A stretch of DNA of 64,000 nucleotides from positions 3,999,501 to 4,063,500 of the forward strand of contig CANUEZ040000029.1 in assembly GCA_948099385.1 (NCBI GenBank). Direction: 5' to 3'. Shown here piece after piece: positions 33,506 through 46,600 of the stretch. Numbering within the stretch: the first letter of the stretch is position 1; the number at the start of each line of letters is the position of its first letter. A program made the position numbers and the translations under genes. The stretch comes from Fasciola hepatica. Its lineage: Eukaryota > Platyhelminthes > Trematoda > Plagiorchiida > Fasciolidae. The notes beneath the pieces were generated by a model. The model was not told the DNA's origin. It ran no database searches and saw only the letters and a program-made list of their open reading frames with translations.

Positions 33506-36054
33506 GGAAAATGAAACGCAACGGCTGTGCAGAAAGCAAACCGCGAGCGCGAACAATCGGAGAGCGACCGGAAGTGAAAGTGATTCAAAACGAGATCGAC
33601 GGAAACCCCGGAAAAGTTAGTCCAGTAAAACGTACGCAACCGGACAAAACTATGAGGTCGATGTCAAACGTCGGGAAAGATAGTAGAAAAAATAGATCCA
33701 AAATGGTGTCCAGAAAACAGTCATTTTCTCAGAGCGATCGAGGTCAAGGCACTGTTTTCTTATTGTATGCATTCGTTAGTTTTTTGTACTACGCGTGGAT
33801 TACCCGTCTGCCACGGTGACGCTGCGAATAAAGCCAATACAATATTCATAGCATGACCTCCCAATATCTACGAGAAGGAGAACACTGTTATTGGAACGAA
33901 AGTGATTACCGTGTATTGCGAGAATGTGCATGTAGTTTGCATGTGCAATGGTCAGATTGACACCACGCTTGACAGCGAGTGTACCGTGAAAACAACAAGT
34001 GCAGAATTAGGAAGGTATCCAGTGTTTATCCTGTTAGAGGCAACAATTAGCCAGGTTTCCATCTTGCATGCTGGAAGAAAAGTTAATTAATGTCGGAGGA
34101 CTTGTAGGCACAATGAAGGATGCTTCATCCTCGCCATATAGGGGTATAAAATTTTTTACCATCACCCAGGTGTTCTGTTTTATGAATGGCACATAATAGG
34201 AGTATCTCTTGAGGCTACCCATGACATATGTGAAAATCGAGAAGTACATGGAACAGGAGCACATATCACCCGGCAAAACTCCTTTCAGCTCCACTGGTCC
34301 TAAATGTAACAAAGAATATCGGGACTCGGAGGCCTTCCACGTCCTCACTTCCGAAATTGTTCGAAACTAAAGCAAGCGATTAAACATTGAGTATCTCAAA
34401 GGATGATAACTCTACATGGTGTTGTTTGTGACGCGGTGATCGAAGGTCAACGTTATTTTGTGGTATACTTTGGTTAGAGGGAAGCACCAAACGTCCGTTC
34501 GCACTGACCCTATAGTGAATGCATCTAAAACGGCTACGGTACCTACTGTGCTGTATTTTGGTCGCACGCACGATTCTCGGACTCGATTCCCGTCCAGCGA
34601 ATGGAGACTCAGAACGATAGCAATTGATGGGTTTTAGTAATTATATTGGTTGCCCTGTATAAATGACAGGAGAAGGGAGACTAAAAGAGCTAATGACCAG
34701 AGCTGATTAGCTGGAGCGCGCCTTGCCGTTCGTTACGTAGCGTGACGTAAGTTTCGATGAGCTAGACCTTTCCGATATCAGGAGGACTTAAACAAATCGG
34801 ATTTCAAGCAACCAGTCGATCGAAGGAACCGATGCTAGACCGAATTCCTGACATATTGAAAAGCCTGGTCAACATTTGCTAAACCAGTTGCATACCTCAA
34901 TGGATGACTGGTGAGGATCACCCAAATGTCCTAAAGGGTTTCTAAGATAGGCTGATGTGTCCGACCGAAGGAGATTATAATACTGCACTGGTTAAATCGG
35001 GTCTGGATGAGTGAAAGTACTTCGAAGTACTTTTGTCCTGACTATACGCCACTTTATGTTACTGAGAAGAAAGATTCGAAAAGGAAGATTGCCTATAGCT
35101 AGAGGAGGGCCTGAGTTGGCGGCTTTTGGGGGCAGTTATAGATCCCAAGTAAATCTAGGTGAAAATACCTATTTATAAACAAGGTGCACCTAAGCTCTAA
35201 GCTCGCAAAGGCATTTTAATGAGTTTGGTGTCCGCGAAACCACTACAGTTTCATTTGTGTAGCAAGTAATCTGGGAGGTTATCAGCGACGACACGGCGTA
35301 GATTAACCTGCATTTAATTGGAATCACCCCGCAAACGAATCCCTTCATGAAGCAGGGTTTTAATCCCATTTATGGTATCCATCAAATAGGTGTGGATGTC
35401 TAATGATTTCGGATTCCCGCTTTACAGTTAAATCACAAAATGGCCGTTTTGCATAAAATTGCAAGACCCAAAATAGGTCGTAGTCGTTTTGAAGATCACT
35501 TAAAAGGAGACAAACCATCTATGTGCAATTTTATGTTCGCATGACGCAAGTCCCCGGTTGAGAAGTCTTCCCATACCCTCTGAATGCCCTCTTCCAGTCC
35601 GAAAAGGATGCACTTTCCTCCGGGAATCTTCGGGATCGAGATAATTCTAGGCGTGCCAAGCCGTTCTTGGGCCCTTTGAAACCTTCATCCCTGCCTGTCG
35701 GGGTCCCCTTAACAATACTGCAACTCCCGAAAGATTCATGTTCACTTGGACAGCTATTTGCTGTGCAAAGGGCCTTGCAGTCATCACTGACTCTAGCACG
35801 TTGTGGCTGTGCAGGTCAGTTGTGACTATCAATCCTGAAAACACCAGTGAGGAGAATAGGGCAACCACCTTTATTTTTTACCAACTTTTCCTCTTCGACA
35901 ACTTCCAAGTCCTGTATGTCCTCCTCGGTGAATGGATATACTGAGGTTGTCTTTGAATTAATTATGCCAATTCATATCACATCAATTCTGGAATAATTCT
36001 AGGTGACTTGGCACGACAAAATAAATAATCTGATTATAATTAGGCCGTAGCCGG
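33506..36054. other. No gene recognised; weak tRNA-like stretch
   Basis: Short frames only. GGACTCGATTCC at 34579-34590 resembles an RNA polymerase III B box, with CGGCTACGGT about 48 bp upstream, so a degenerate tRNA-derived SINE is possible here. The support is weak. Nothing else stands out. Confidence 0.35.
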
Positions 36055-36264
36055 AATTTGAAAACAGAAGTCAAAAACATAGATTACACGATGTATCCTG
36101 GATGATTTCGCTGCATCTTTACAAAGTGCATACTGCAGTCGAAGTGATTATTTTTATAGCTATAAAAATAATCACTTCGACTGCAGTATGCACTTTGTAA
36201 AGATGCAGCGAAATCATCCAGGATACATCGTGCAATCTGTGTTTTTGACTTCTGTTTTCAAATT
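36055..36264. repeat. Palindrome with 105 bp arms and no loop
   Basis: Arms 36055-36159 and 36160-36264 meet at TATAGCTATA. I count two mismatches in 105 pairs. A 10 bp direct repeat, TAGCCGGAAT, lies at 36048-36057 (overlapping the left edge) and at 36288-36297. It could be a foldback (MITE-like) element or the scar of a small template-switch event. Confidence 0.92.
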
Positions 36265-39200
36265 TGTAACGGGGAAAGGTTGTTTCATAGCCGGAATGTC
36301 AGTTATCCCTACCGTCATAATCAGCGCAGCTATCAGCAGGAGAACGACCATCGCCAAAATGCTGCATTTGTGATTCTACAACGCATCTTCATGTAACAGT
36401 CCTCGAAAATCCACACTGTTCTTTATCGTCTGAATTCAGCATTAATACGTCAATACAAAGTTCGACTTCTACATGAAACACAATGTACCAAAGGGATCCG
36501 TTTGCTGAAGAACATTTGGTTTGAAAAATTTGACACTGACGACATTTGCGGATATACATGAGGTTCTGCTTGGTAAACAGAAAACAGACAGAACGGAAGC
36601 ACTCACTGAAAGCGCAACAAAAGGTAATTTAATGAATTTAAACAAATGTTCGACCAGAAAAGTGTTGACACTACAAAACGAAGTCCGTTCCCCGAAAAAA
36701 ATTGTGATATGTTTAAATGGTGCTATGTTTTGTTGACGAGGATTTTTTGAGAATGAATATCCCAACTATTTTGCGTAAACGGATCTTTCACTGGCTTATT
36801 ACAAAATGAGTATAAACAGTGTTCCAGATGATCAAAAGTGGATTTCTCCTTACCTGTCGAGCAACTTTCAGACAACTGGAACCATTTCTAGCCTGAAGGT
36901 GGATGAAAACGGCATAATGAAAAAAATATTTGTCTGACCCCTTGGAGGAAACTCAGGGGACTCCCGAGTGGCCCGTGTGCAGTCTGGGATTGAAACACTT
37001 AGCACCATGGAAACAACATGTAGATGGAGAATGAAGCTTACCACACGAATTATTTTGGCCAAGTGTAGCCTCCGGGGATTGAGATTGACAGGTATTCCAC
37101 TATTTGAATTGGTGGGGATCCACTAGATGAACCTTGGTTTGCCCGGAGCTCTGACTACGTAACATGATACGAGAAGTGGATTCAGCAAGACTATTCACAT
37201 GTTGACGTGGCTCACACACTTCATGAATATGCTGCAAAGTAGGACTAGAAAGCAGAAGCAGTTTTTATTGGAACTGTTGGTTAATAATGCTAGCAATCAG
37301 AAGGTCACCAAACTGTAAACCCAAGAATATCCTGCGAATCTTTCTACTGAAGTCTGTGGAATTTGGCTATTTCGAAATAATCACTTGGGTGTGACGAGGC
37401 ACAAGATCCTTGATTTTGTCGTAGTTCACAGAAAAGGCTTCTGCGGGAATAACAAGTCCTTGATAACAGAACACACTGATTTTTCAACACTACTCAAGAA
37501 GAGGGTGGTTCTACTTCCGTTCGAAATTTTCTCACAGGCAATACACCGGAACTCGAATCTCTTGAAATAATCGATAATACGACACACAGGAGCAGTTAGA
37601 TCCAGAAATTCCATACCGCAGGACTGCATGATTTTTATTAACTGTCGCGACTCCAAGTGTGAAATATTATTCCACGGAATCAATAGGAACGGTAATCCCA
37701 AATCGAAAAGCAGTGTGAACACAGCCGAATTTGAGACACCAACTGCAATTATTTATTTTTACAATTCAAGATCAATTATATCAAATTTAATAAGTTATAT
37801 AACACAAATACATTTCACGCGCAATTACGACACTGCGCCAGTAGGAGATGCGTCAGAAATAACAGCTGAGTGACCTTTCGGAGAAAAAGATTCAAGGTCA
37901 TTACCGGATTGTAGGGGAGATATCAGTTTACGAACAAATGTTTTCGTGAGCGTGATTCCAGAAGGAGTTAGTGGACAAACAAGTGGTTTTGTTGGGAAAA
38001 ATTCCGAATAAAACAAGCTTAGTGCCGAAGGCCACCAACAATAGGAGGTAATTCACGAATGTTTGTGGGAGAAGATATGGTAATGAGCGGGACTTAATGC
38101 GCTGGATCCGGACAGAAACTCTTGGCATTAATGATATAACCAAGACAGGAAAACCCAGAGACAAGGAGAATATAATTGTCTGGGTCAACGAAAACGTTGA
38201 ACTTAATGAAATTGTTGTAGTCGCTACTTGCACTCGAGAACTTACACCATTTCAACAAACGTAGTAAAGGCTCCGACCGGAACTACGCTCACTGAATGAA
38301 TGAGAACTCCGGTTGAACTGGAAAGTAATTCGAAATTGTACTCTGCTCAGTCGGCAGTTAGCAGCATTCAAGGATGTAATAAAACAATACAAACGAATAA
38401 CTTTACCAGTCATCACAGAACTGCTTGAACAAACAACGAAGAAGATAATCATATATAACTCTTATGCGACCATGAACAAAATGTGTTCTTGGTATGACTA
38501 AAGACCTTGCCCAATATGGTTCAAAGAATGTTGAAAAAACCAAAAGGCGAAAAGTTGTATCTGAAGAAACCGAGAGTAGTATTGATGGTCGTTAACTCAC
38601 TGGATTCCGTATCCAGGGGTATTTGCAAGTGTACATATTTTAAATCAAATTTGGAGGATAAATGAGATCCTGCTAGTCGATAGAGCACGTTCTGGGTTTT
38701 TTTTAGTTGCACGTGTAAGCTGAAGTAAGTACTTGTTATATGTCAATCGGTAGTCCCCGCGAATTCGTGGTTTCTTTCCATCAACCAAAGCAGCACGCCA
38801 AGCATTCTGCAAGTTGGGCTTGCGTTGGGCCACAATGGGCGAACTGTGGTCTACCTGCGCTACCTGCGCCCAGCTGGAAGCGGGCCGTATATAGGCGTGC
38901 ATAGGCGCCTATAGCCGAGCCGTGCGCAGCGTTTACCGCGGCCAATTGGCCGGTAGTTCTCAAAGTGGTCTGTGTGGTTGATAGCTTGAAATCTCGTTGA
39001 GTTCCATCTGAAGGTTCACAGGTATCTTTTTCGTTTGTTGTGAGAAGCTTTCGACATATTCGCTGTCTCTGATTTGTGTCTCTTGCCCGGTTGGTCCGAG
39101 CTGTTTGTCACTCACCTAGTTCTGTAGTTGAAACTTTCCCCACTACCCCACGTGTGGGTTGGAATAATGCTGAGGTTGTGGGAATAAAACTGCAGATTCT

Positions 39201-39757
39201 GTGATAAATTTGCACACAAATTAAAATAACTCTAGCAGAACAGGAAAAAGACCAATACTGTGAGGTGTTACCATTCAGTTTGCAGTTCTCCGTTAAATAC
39301 GTTAAACAATCGGAAGTACGTACAAAATACTGTTGATAACCACTAAAAATGTGGACAAAACATTGCGTCTATAGAACAATGAAATACAGGGTTGCGCGGT
39401 TTGATTTGAAAGGCCTCGCTGAATATGAGCAAATTCGAATAAGGTATAAGTACCAATATAATTCGCAGTATTAGCCTTCTTTCTGCACTGATGAACCCGA
39501 TGAAGGATGAGCAGTGCATCAGCATCTTACTCCTCAAAGATACCAGTTCATTGCGAACACTTTCGATTTATGTGTGAGATTTGATGTGAATTTCGAATTT
39601 TAATTAAACATGTTTCGCAGGAGTTGAGAACAACCGTTTTGGTGGAAAAAAGTAGGAAGCCTGCCTCAATGCTAGAAGGGGGACGGGAGTTACTTGAATT
39701 CGTAATGTCATCTGGAGCCATCTGACAGTTCATCCTTACGTCTGAATAATACCGGCA
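36265..39757. other. No gene recognised
   Basis: AT-rich, with frames below 105 codons and no motifs beyond chance. On the minus strand, GATGCTGATGCACTG (about 39514-39528) reads DADALL, which could be an eroded tail of the Gypsy relic just to the right (family NADALSR), but the gap is too long to be sure. 38770-38960 is a GC-richer island without a clear frame. Confidence 0.4.
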
Positions 39758-39967
39758 ATCATTTTCTGGCCAATACATGAAATAGTAGTCATGCCCACCG
39801 AGATAACGAACCAAACTATGCAACGAGGTTGTCATGGATTTTGACCTCCCGGGATTGAAAATTAAGTTCAAGACGTGATAGTCAGTTACAATTATAAAAT
39901 TCTTCACAAAAATGTTCACATGCTGGCATTTTACAGTTGAGCGAGCGGTAAGGAACTCTTTTTGGGT
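39758..39967 (-). pseudogene. Possible Gypsy/Ty3 RNase H remnant
   Basis: The reading lies within a 181-codon minus-strand frame (39548-40093). About 70 residues align by eye with the RNase H domain that follows Gypsy RT: TQKEF (family LEKE-A), FIIVTDYHVLNLIFNPGRS (family TDH-x-PL-x-x-L-F-x-P), LVRYLGGHDYYFMYWPEND (family RW-x-x-x-L-x-x-YDF-x-I-x-Y-x-PG). The TDH motif reads TDY, so the domain would be inactive. The first 40 and last 70 residues of the frame do not match the family. No RT or integrase was found next to it. This is a plausible but modest call. Confidence 0.45.
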
Positions 39968-40587
39968 CAATGGGTATAAACAGTGGAAAAAAATGAACAG
40001 GATGATTATTTTCTTCAAGTACGGTAACAGTCTCGAAAGATAAAACATTATTACTAAGAGATACTGGATCAAGATAGACACGGGCTTTAACAAAGGTTAT
40101 TCCACTGATAGGCTGATTATATCTCCCAGAAATTTTTCATGTGGCCCATTTCTTCTTGACTGTTTTGCACATGGAGGTGCTCAGTTTGACTGAAAAATAC
40201 TATAAAACAGAAAAATATAGAATAGTTATAGAGGGAATGGATAACGGCTTAAAAAGCGAATAGTTAGGTCAGCTGCTGTTCGGCGGGTATAAACTGACTC
40301 GGCTTCTCGGAAAACACACTAAAACGACTTGGTTTGAACATTCGCGCATTTGAAGCTTTGTAATGGAAGGGAAACTGTTTGGAGTACTATCTTTCATCCT
40401 TTCCAAATATGACAACGTGTTTCCGGCTCACCTTTACTCCTTTTGGCGATTCACTCATTTTCTCCATGACTGTCTTTGAAATTCCAGATGTCACGTGCAA
40501 ACCGAATGAGAAAAAATGGAAAATGGAACTAACTGGCTATATCTCAATAGTTTTAAATACTTGTGTTGCTTGTAGCTAAGGTTGTTG
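39968..40587. other. No gene recognised
   Basis: AT-rich sequence between the possible Gypsy relic and a small palindrome. No motif is seen on either strand. Confidence 0.4.
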
Positions 40588-40671
40588 GTTGCCATGATGT
40601 TCTGATCGCTGAGCATGGTGTTTAGATCGCGACCTAAATGCCAAGCACAGCGATCAGAACGTCATGGTAAC
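40588..40671. repeat. Palindrome with 42 bp arms and no loop
   Basis: Arms 40588-40629 and 40630-40671 pair around GATCG/CGACC. The outer 24 bp (GTT(G/A)CCATGA(T/C)GTTCTGATC) are well conserved, with two mismatches, and the inner part has several more. It looks like an older foldback element than the one at 36.1 kb. Confidence 0.85.
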
Positions 40672-43600
40672 TGGCTATAGTTTTGTTCTGTTTTGACCAT
40701 TTGTCCAATGTTATCTGAAAATACGCGTCTAAGAGACCGATTCTAGGGAACACTCCACATCAAATAGAACATAAAAACAAGTTCTAGGGATCTGGTATCT
40801 GTGCCTCATAAAATCAACGTTTAGTATTAGAAGTAACTTTGGAGTGAATGCAAATTCCTGGGCGATATCATATCACCCCTAGTGATGACCATAATTGGGC
40901 TTGTCCAAGGGTACGATTCAACTCGTGGAATAGTCTCATCTCTGCTTTTTAGTTTCAGTATCATTCAGATTCATCCATGGAAAGATTTTTCAGCCTATTC
41001 ATGAAATCCTATGGAAGTTGCATAATAGATGTGTCGTGCTCCTTTATCGACCAATTATCTTTCGTGACAGTGATAACGCAGTAGCTGTATGGGCACATGA
41101 TCGTCAGTAGTTTTCATCATGGTTATCGACTTTTCCAGTAAGTAAAACATTGTGTATACCCGTTTGTGAAACACGTAAAAAGGCTTTCTTGGTACCGAGT
41201 GTTATGATCCTAAGGAAGTCTCAAACCTTTTATGACATCCGAAAGCAGGACTGAAAGGCTTCCCTCTAAGGCAAGTAACTGGACAGCCATACGATAATCT
41301 ACGGCATCTAGTACATTTTCCATTCATCTAGAAGGTAAAGCTGATTCTCGTTACTAAAGCCGCGACAGGTAACATCTATTTTGGAACAGGAGCGAGGAGT
41401 AAGTTGTTAGATATAATCTCGAGAGGAATAGCCGGTTCGGTACTTTGGGTATCTGCATTAAGTCAACCACAAGCTCTGGAAGTTTATTTCAACAGCTTCG
41501 GAAAAAACACACGAAAGGCATCAAATGACCACCTCCGGGATTCCAGAAATTAGTAAAATGACAAGTTCTTGCACTATCGACCAGGCTGTCATACTTTCCC
41601 ACGCAAATGGTATAGGCGCCCTAAAATCAATTTTCGGAACGAACTTGCAACTCATCATCAAAAAAATAGGTTCAAATGACGAGTTTTAACCTTCAGCCTT
41701 GCGGTATTTTCCGATTTTACACAAGGTCTTGAATGCAACCAATCGAACTCAGCACTCTGTATTATTCGAAAAAAGTACAATATTTTTGCCTGGAGTGACT
41801 CAAGGTACTCTATCAAAGTGCTTGCAAATATTTCGAGCTTCTGTAAAGGAGAGTTTCCTGGACGGTTCATCACTACTTATCCCAGCTGTTAAGTAGTCTT
41901 ACAATTATGCTCTGGTTGGTGTCCAAAGTTGCGTATAACTGCTTGCGTCTGTCTAACGAGCACGAAATGTCTAAGTCTTTCATCTGGACCCTGAATCAGC
42001 ATATATAGTTTTCTAAGCTCCAAAGAATGGTAAGTAATTGGATCACCCTGATCCAGCCATTGTTTCTTCAGCTTTTCAAGGGGGACTACAAGCGGTTGTT
42101 TGGAAAATGAATGATTCCTCATTAAGAGGTAGGGCACATAGTCGTCCACGTTGAGAATAGAATCCCGTTTGATTTTATCATTCAAATCGTCTAGCTGATT
42201 CGTTCACTTAAATGAACCTAGCATGCAAAAGGACTGATTTAATAAGTGAAAGTTCAGCAACGAGATGACAAATTACATTTTCATGGAGAAGACCGCTGCA
42301 TTCTCACCCCGAGACTTATGAGTTTTCTCTCAGAAATTAGAATCAGACCAGGGTGGTGTGGGATTATAGTATTTGTCTCATATCCTTGAATAATATGTTT
42401 CCAACTTGCAATGGAATGGGGTTGCGTCGGTAGGTAGGGTGGAGGCGGACGGGCTGCAGCTAGACGAAATGTGTGCGTACGGATCGATCAGTCATTGTCA
42501 GCCTATCACCATCCCGTTACCTCTGTACATTGCCAGCAGTTATATCTTGCCCGAAGGTGGCTAAATATTTTCTTTGAAAATGATAACTTCTGGTCCCTTA
42601 CTAAGGCGAATACAAAGCAAAATTGAAAATAGAAACTTCGAAAATCGTATTGTTTTGTGTTCTTTTCTCAGTTGAATACACTCTCCTCGGGCATGACACC
42701 TAATGCAATAAGACTGACGATCGTGTAAGCAACAAAGTAGATCTTTTAACTTATTTAAACTGCGAAGAGTCACAGAGCAAGTTCAGCTTTTAAGGTGTGA
42801 GAAAAATTCTGTTTTAGACACAATGTTTGGCGTCTTTTGTTGCACTGTGGAAAGGTGAACAAAAGTAAAATTAGGTATGTTTAGGCGTAAAACTTAGCTG
42901 GCTTTGACACTCATTTTTATCACTTTACCATTTGTTCTGACATGGCGAGTACCTCCGATTATTTAACAGAGCGACCATTCCTGGGACAAAGCGGGAGTGC
43001 GGCGCATGCAGATGCACTGTGGTAACTCAATCACAATGATGACTTACTTTGCCCCGCGGACCAGATGTACGTTTCGAAATGGTCTTTTTGTTTACGTCCT
43101 TAAAAACAGTCTAAACACATTATCGAATGTCGCATCATCGGATCATGTGCTGACGTGGTAGAGGAAGGGCGGGGGTACAAACTCCGACCAGTAATAACAG
43201 CTGTTTATCAGTAACAGATGGCCGGCCGTGACTCAACTTGATAAGTGATTATGATCATGCGCTGTTTAGCTCCAAATTGCAGCCGGACGGTTGCGCATAA
43301 TCGGTGAAAAAAGAAATGCACCATGACGTTCGCTATTGGCAAACTCATGGATTTCGTTGTCTGGCTGGTATTCCAGATCTCGTCAAATTTGTTACATTAG
43401 TTAAGGTGATTCTCTATTCCAAATCTGAAGGCGATGGATGCTGAAAATACATAAAATTGTAGTGAATCTTTGTGCGTATGATCACTCCTTTTCAGTGTGG
43501 TATTGTGACAACGTGAAATAAACAGTGACCATCATTCAAGCACAACGCGTATGATAAATCAACCCGAAAAAGTTGGACTGTTGCAGAGGCCTTGTTTTGC

Positions 43601-46600
43601 TCACACATTCAGTAAACGTGGAGCGAAAGCAGCCGATGCATAGTCAAGCAAGAAGAGAATCACTCCTCAGGATCCAAATACTTTAATTTTACAAAAAAAC
43701 ATTCTGACCAGTGGCCAACGTGGAACGCATTACCGTTCTACGAATCTAAACATAGTAATCACGTTAGAGTTTCATTTACCCCGGACCGCTGATGAAGTTA
43801 TTTCTGGTCAAAAAACTCCGATCCGCCTGATTCTCAACTGTTTTCCGAAAAAACATTTTTTTATGACATGCATTTCTAACAGTTATGTTCACTTGGTCTC
43901 CAGTCCCCCCATAACTTGTCACACAATAGGGCTTTTCGGTGATCAGCTCTCATCGTAAATCCGGAAGGAACTTCATCGAGTACTTAGGGTTTCAATCGTC
44001 AGGAAATATCACTGGTCGTTCAATATTTCCTCCTGATTCAGTAAATTAGGATCACCATCTTCTTCAACCAATGTGACTGGATAGTTTTGGGTCAAATGAA
44101 ATGTCATTTGCATTTTCCCCCCGTAAGATAAGCATATTCTACTCCAATAGGTTTTGTCAGGTTTCTAAAGAAAGTTTTCTGGACATTTGCCGTGCACGTG
44201 TGCACATATTTTTCATTATGATTTGGCTTCGTCGAAGGATGCACCGGAGTAACTGTATGGAAGTAAGTGAAATGGTAGCTAGAAGCTTGCGAAAACAATT
44301 CCAACGGACTTTACTAATACTTTATTCACTGATCTACCTTGCTGTCTTTCCAATCATTCATCAAGTTCAGGTTTTGATTGATTCGTCCTTGGATTATTTC
44401 CTGCCGGAAGGCAAGTGTACAAAACAAATCCCTCACGGGAACCAGAGGATTCGCAATCACCTTCCTCATCAATTTCCGGTTTTCAGTTGGGTTTTTGTCT
44501 TTTGTCCAATATTATTTGGAATTACTAATAACGGTTCAAAATAGGTAAAAATGCAATGCAATTGAAATGCAATTCAAATCCATGCAGGTTTTTGGTATAA
44601 AACAATACGAGACTACAATGTGCAACACGATAAATTACTCTTTCACGTTATGCACATAGCTTTGACGAGAGTTCGTACCAGATAATTAGATGAATCGGAA
44701 CAGTCACGTTTAAACTAACCGGAGCATATGCACCCAAAAGACAATTAACATTTTCAATAGCAACCAGTATGAGCTAGTCTGAATCAGCGGAAGATCTCCT
44801 AAGCAATTTGGCTAAGCGTCATTTTTGGTCATTGCGTATGCATATCATTCAGTTACCTATTCTCCGAACAGTTCTCGTAATGCCGGGTACCACCCTCAAG
44901 CTTGGGCAGGCTTTAAATGAAACGCATCTGTTGCTTGGATTGTCCAGTGGTTGTCAGATACCTAAGTGAAGTGATACTGAACCGGATCTTAGTTATACCT
45001 ACTGTAGCTAAACATATTCCGAGGCCGTTTAGAAATAAATCACTGGCAACGTGGATGAACTTTACTGCGAGCTCAATGGTTTGATGAAGCATTATTTTGC
45101 CCTTCTAAAAGTTTCTGACATCCTACATCAATGAGCAGTTGAAAACCCCCAACATTTTATAATATAATTTTACGATAAATTTGCTCGGAAAGGTCACCGA
45201 ACTATTAGAATGAAACATTAAGCAAGGTAAAATTGTGGGAGGGTTCATTATGAAGCATCAATGAAAAGTACGAGTAAGAAGCTGTTTACGTCGGGATCAA
45301 CATTATATCAGTATGATATCACAGTACGTTTTTACACTATAGTAATATCAATTTACTTCGCCCACCGTCAAGCTTCACTATTACGAAGATCTGCTTATCA
45401 AAGGGAAGGAATAGATTTAAGAAGAGACGCACTTAACATTCAATAGGATTGTCAAAACACAGTGTCACTTGAAACAAGCACCAGGTATATGTCGCGTATT
45501 TTGTTTTGGGTCATGTATGTGATATAACCAGCTGATGGACCATGAAATGAAAAATCAGGTCCAAATACGCACTCGAGAACGGACACGGGAACGATGACAG
45601 GTTTGGAGGTTGTATTGTGTTCGGCTAAAAAGAACAGGTGAAATGGAAATAGGTTGCTACCCCACCTTATTAGCTGGTCAAGAATGACGTAAATTCATGC
45701 AATCAGACTGAAGAACATCTCATCTATTCTGCTAACATTTTTTCAAATATAATTAGTCTGACAACATGCAGTAGGTTTATCACTTTACGTCTCTACACTG
45801 GTTTGACTTCCGCGACTTGAAGCAAAGGATCATTTGTCAATACTGTTTTAGAGCTGTAGAAATGGCATTCCGAAAATGGGACTTAGGTAGACAGAAATCG
45901 ATAGTCACTAATTCACCCGAGTCGGTAAAAACGGAAAATTTGTCTCAAGTAATAGAACCACAATATTCCTGAGTATGGACTGTGATTTTCATCCATCGGT
46001 TCACCATAGTCTTGTGGAAAACTACTTTTAGTAGACTTATTACTTGGTTCCATCTGTTAGTAATATATGGAGGGCTTAACCACCTTTCTGTCCAAATTCG
46101 CCATAAAATAATATGAGTTTACTTTTCGATAGTTTGGATTCATTAAGCGGTGTCTGGATTCAAAGAGGATTCTAATAAACAAAGTACAATTGTTCATTAC
46201 TTTCATGTGGCAGTTAGTTCCTTTCACGCCCTAAACATTATCACAAATATCGCTTTAGGACTACATGTCTTTTGTCATTCGCTTTGTAGTTCAACTTTAT
46301 CCGCTCATTCGTCTTGGAGAAACCGCATTTCATTCAAAGTCCTGCGAAGTCACTCCAGCACCTTCAGCATCTCGCGCCCACTGGAAGATTTTATTCGATA
46401 TAGTTTTCGGTCTAAACCAGAATTCCAAAAAATACAACCACCTAATTAGTCCCCCAATACAAAACTTCATATTGGTTTTATTTTGAAAGTGATTGCCTGA
46501 TTTGCTTTCCAAAATTACTCCAAAATCGCGGCTCCGCAATCACTCAAAGACGTTGAATGCTAATTGTTCGGTATGCCCCGTAGTCTGACGTATCAGCTCG

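Noticed and set aside
37825..37866. Minus-strand ISDASPTGAVS as a second Gypsy RNase H start.
   Set aside because: A stop follows at once, and neither the upstream nor the downstream translation fits RT or RNase H, so chance is more likely.
44101..44544. The 147-codon frame as a hypothetical membrane protein gene.
   Set aside because: No family, no flanking support and no clear codon bias; frames of this size are not rare in 64 kb of six-frame translation.
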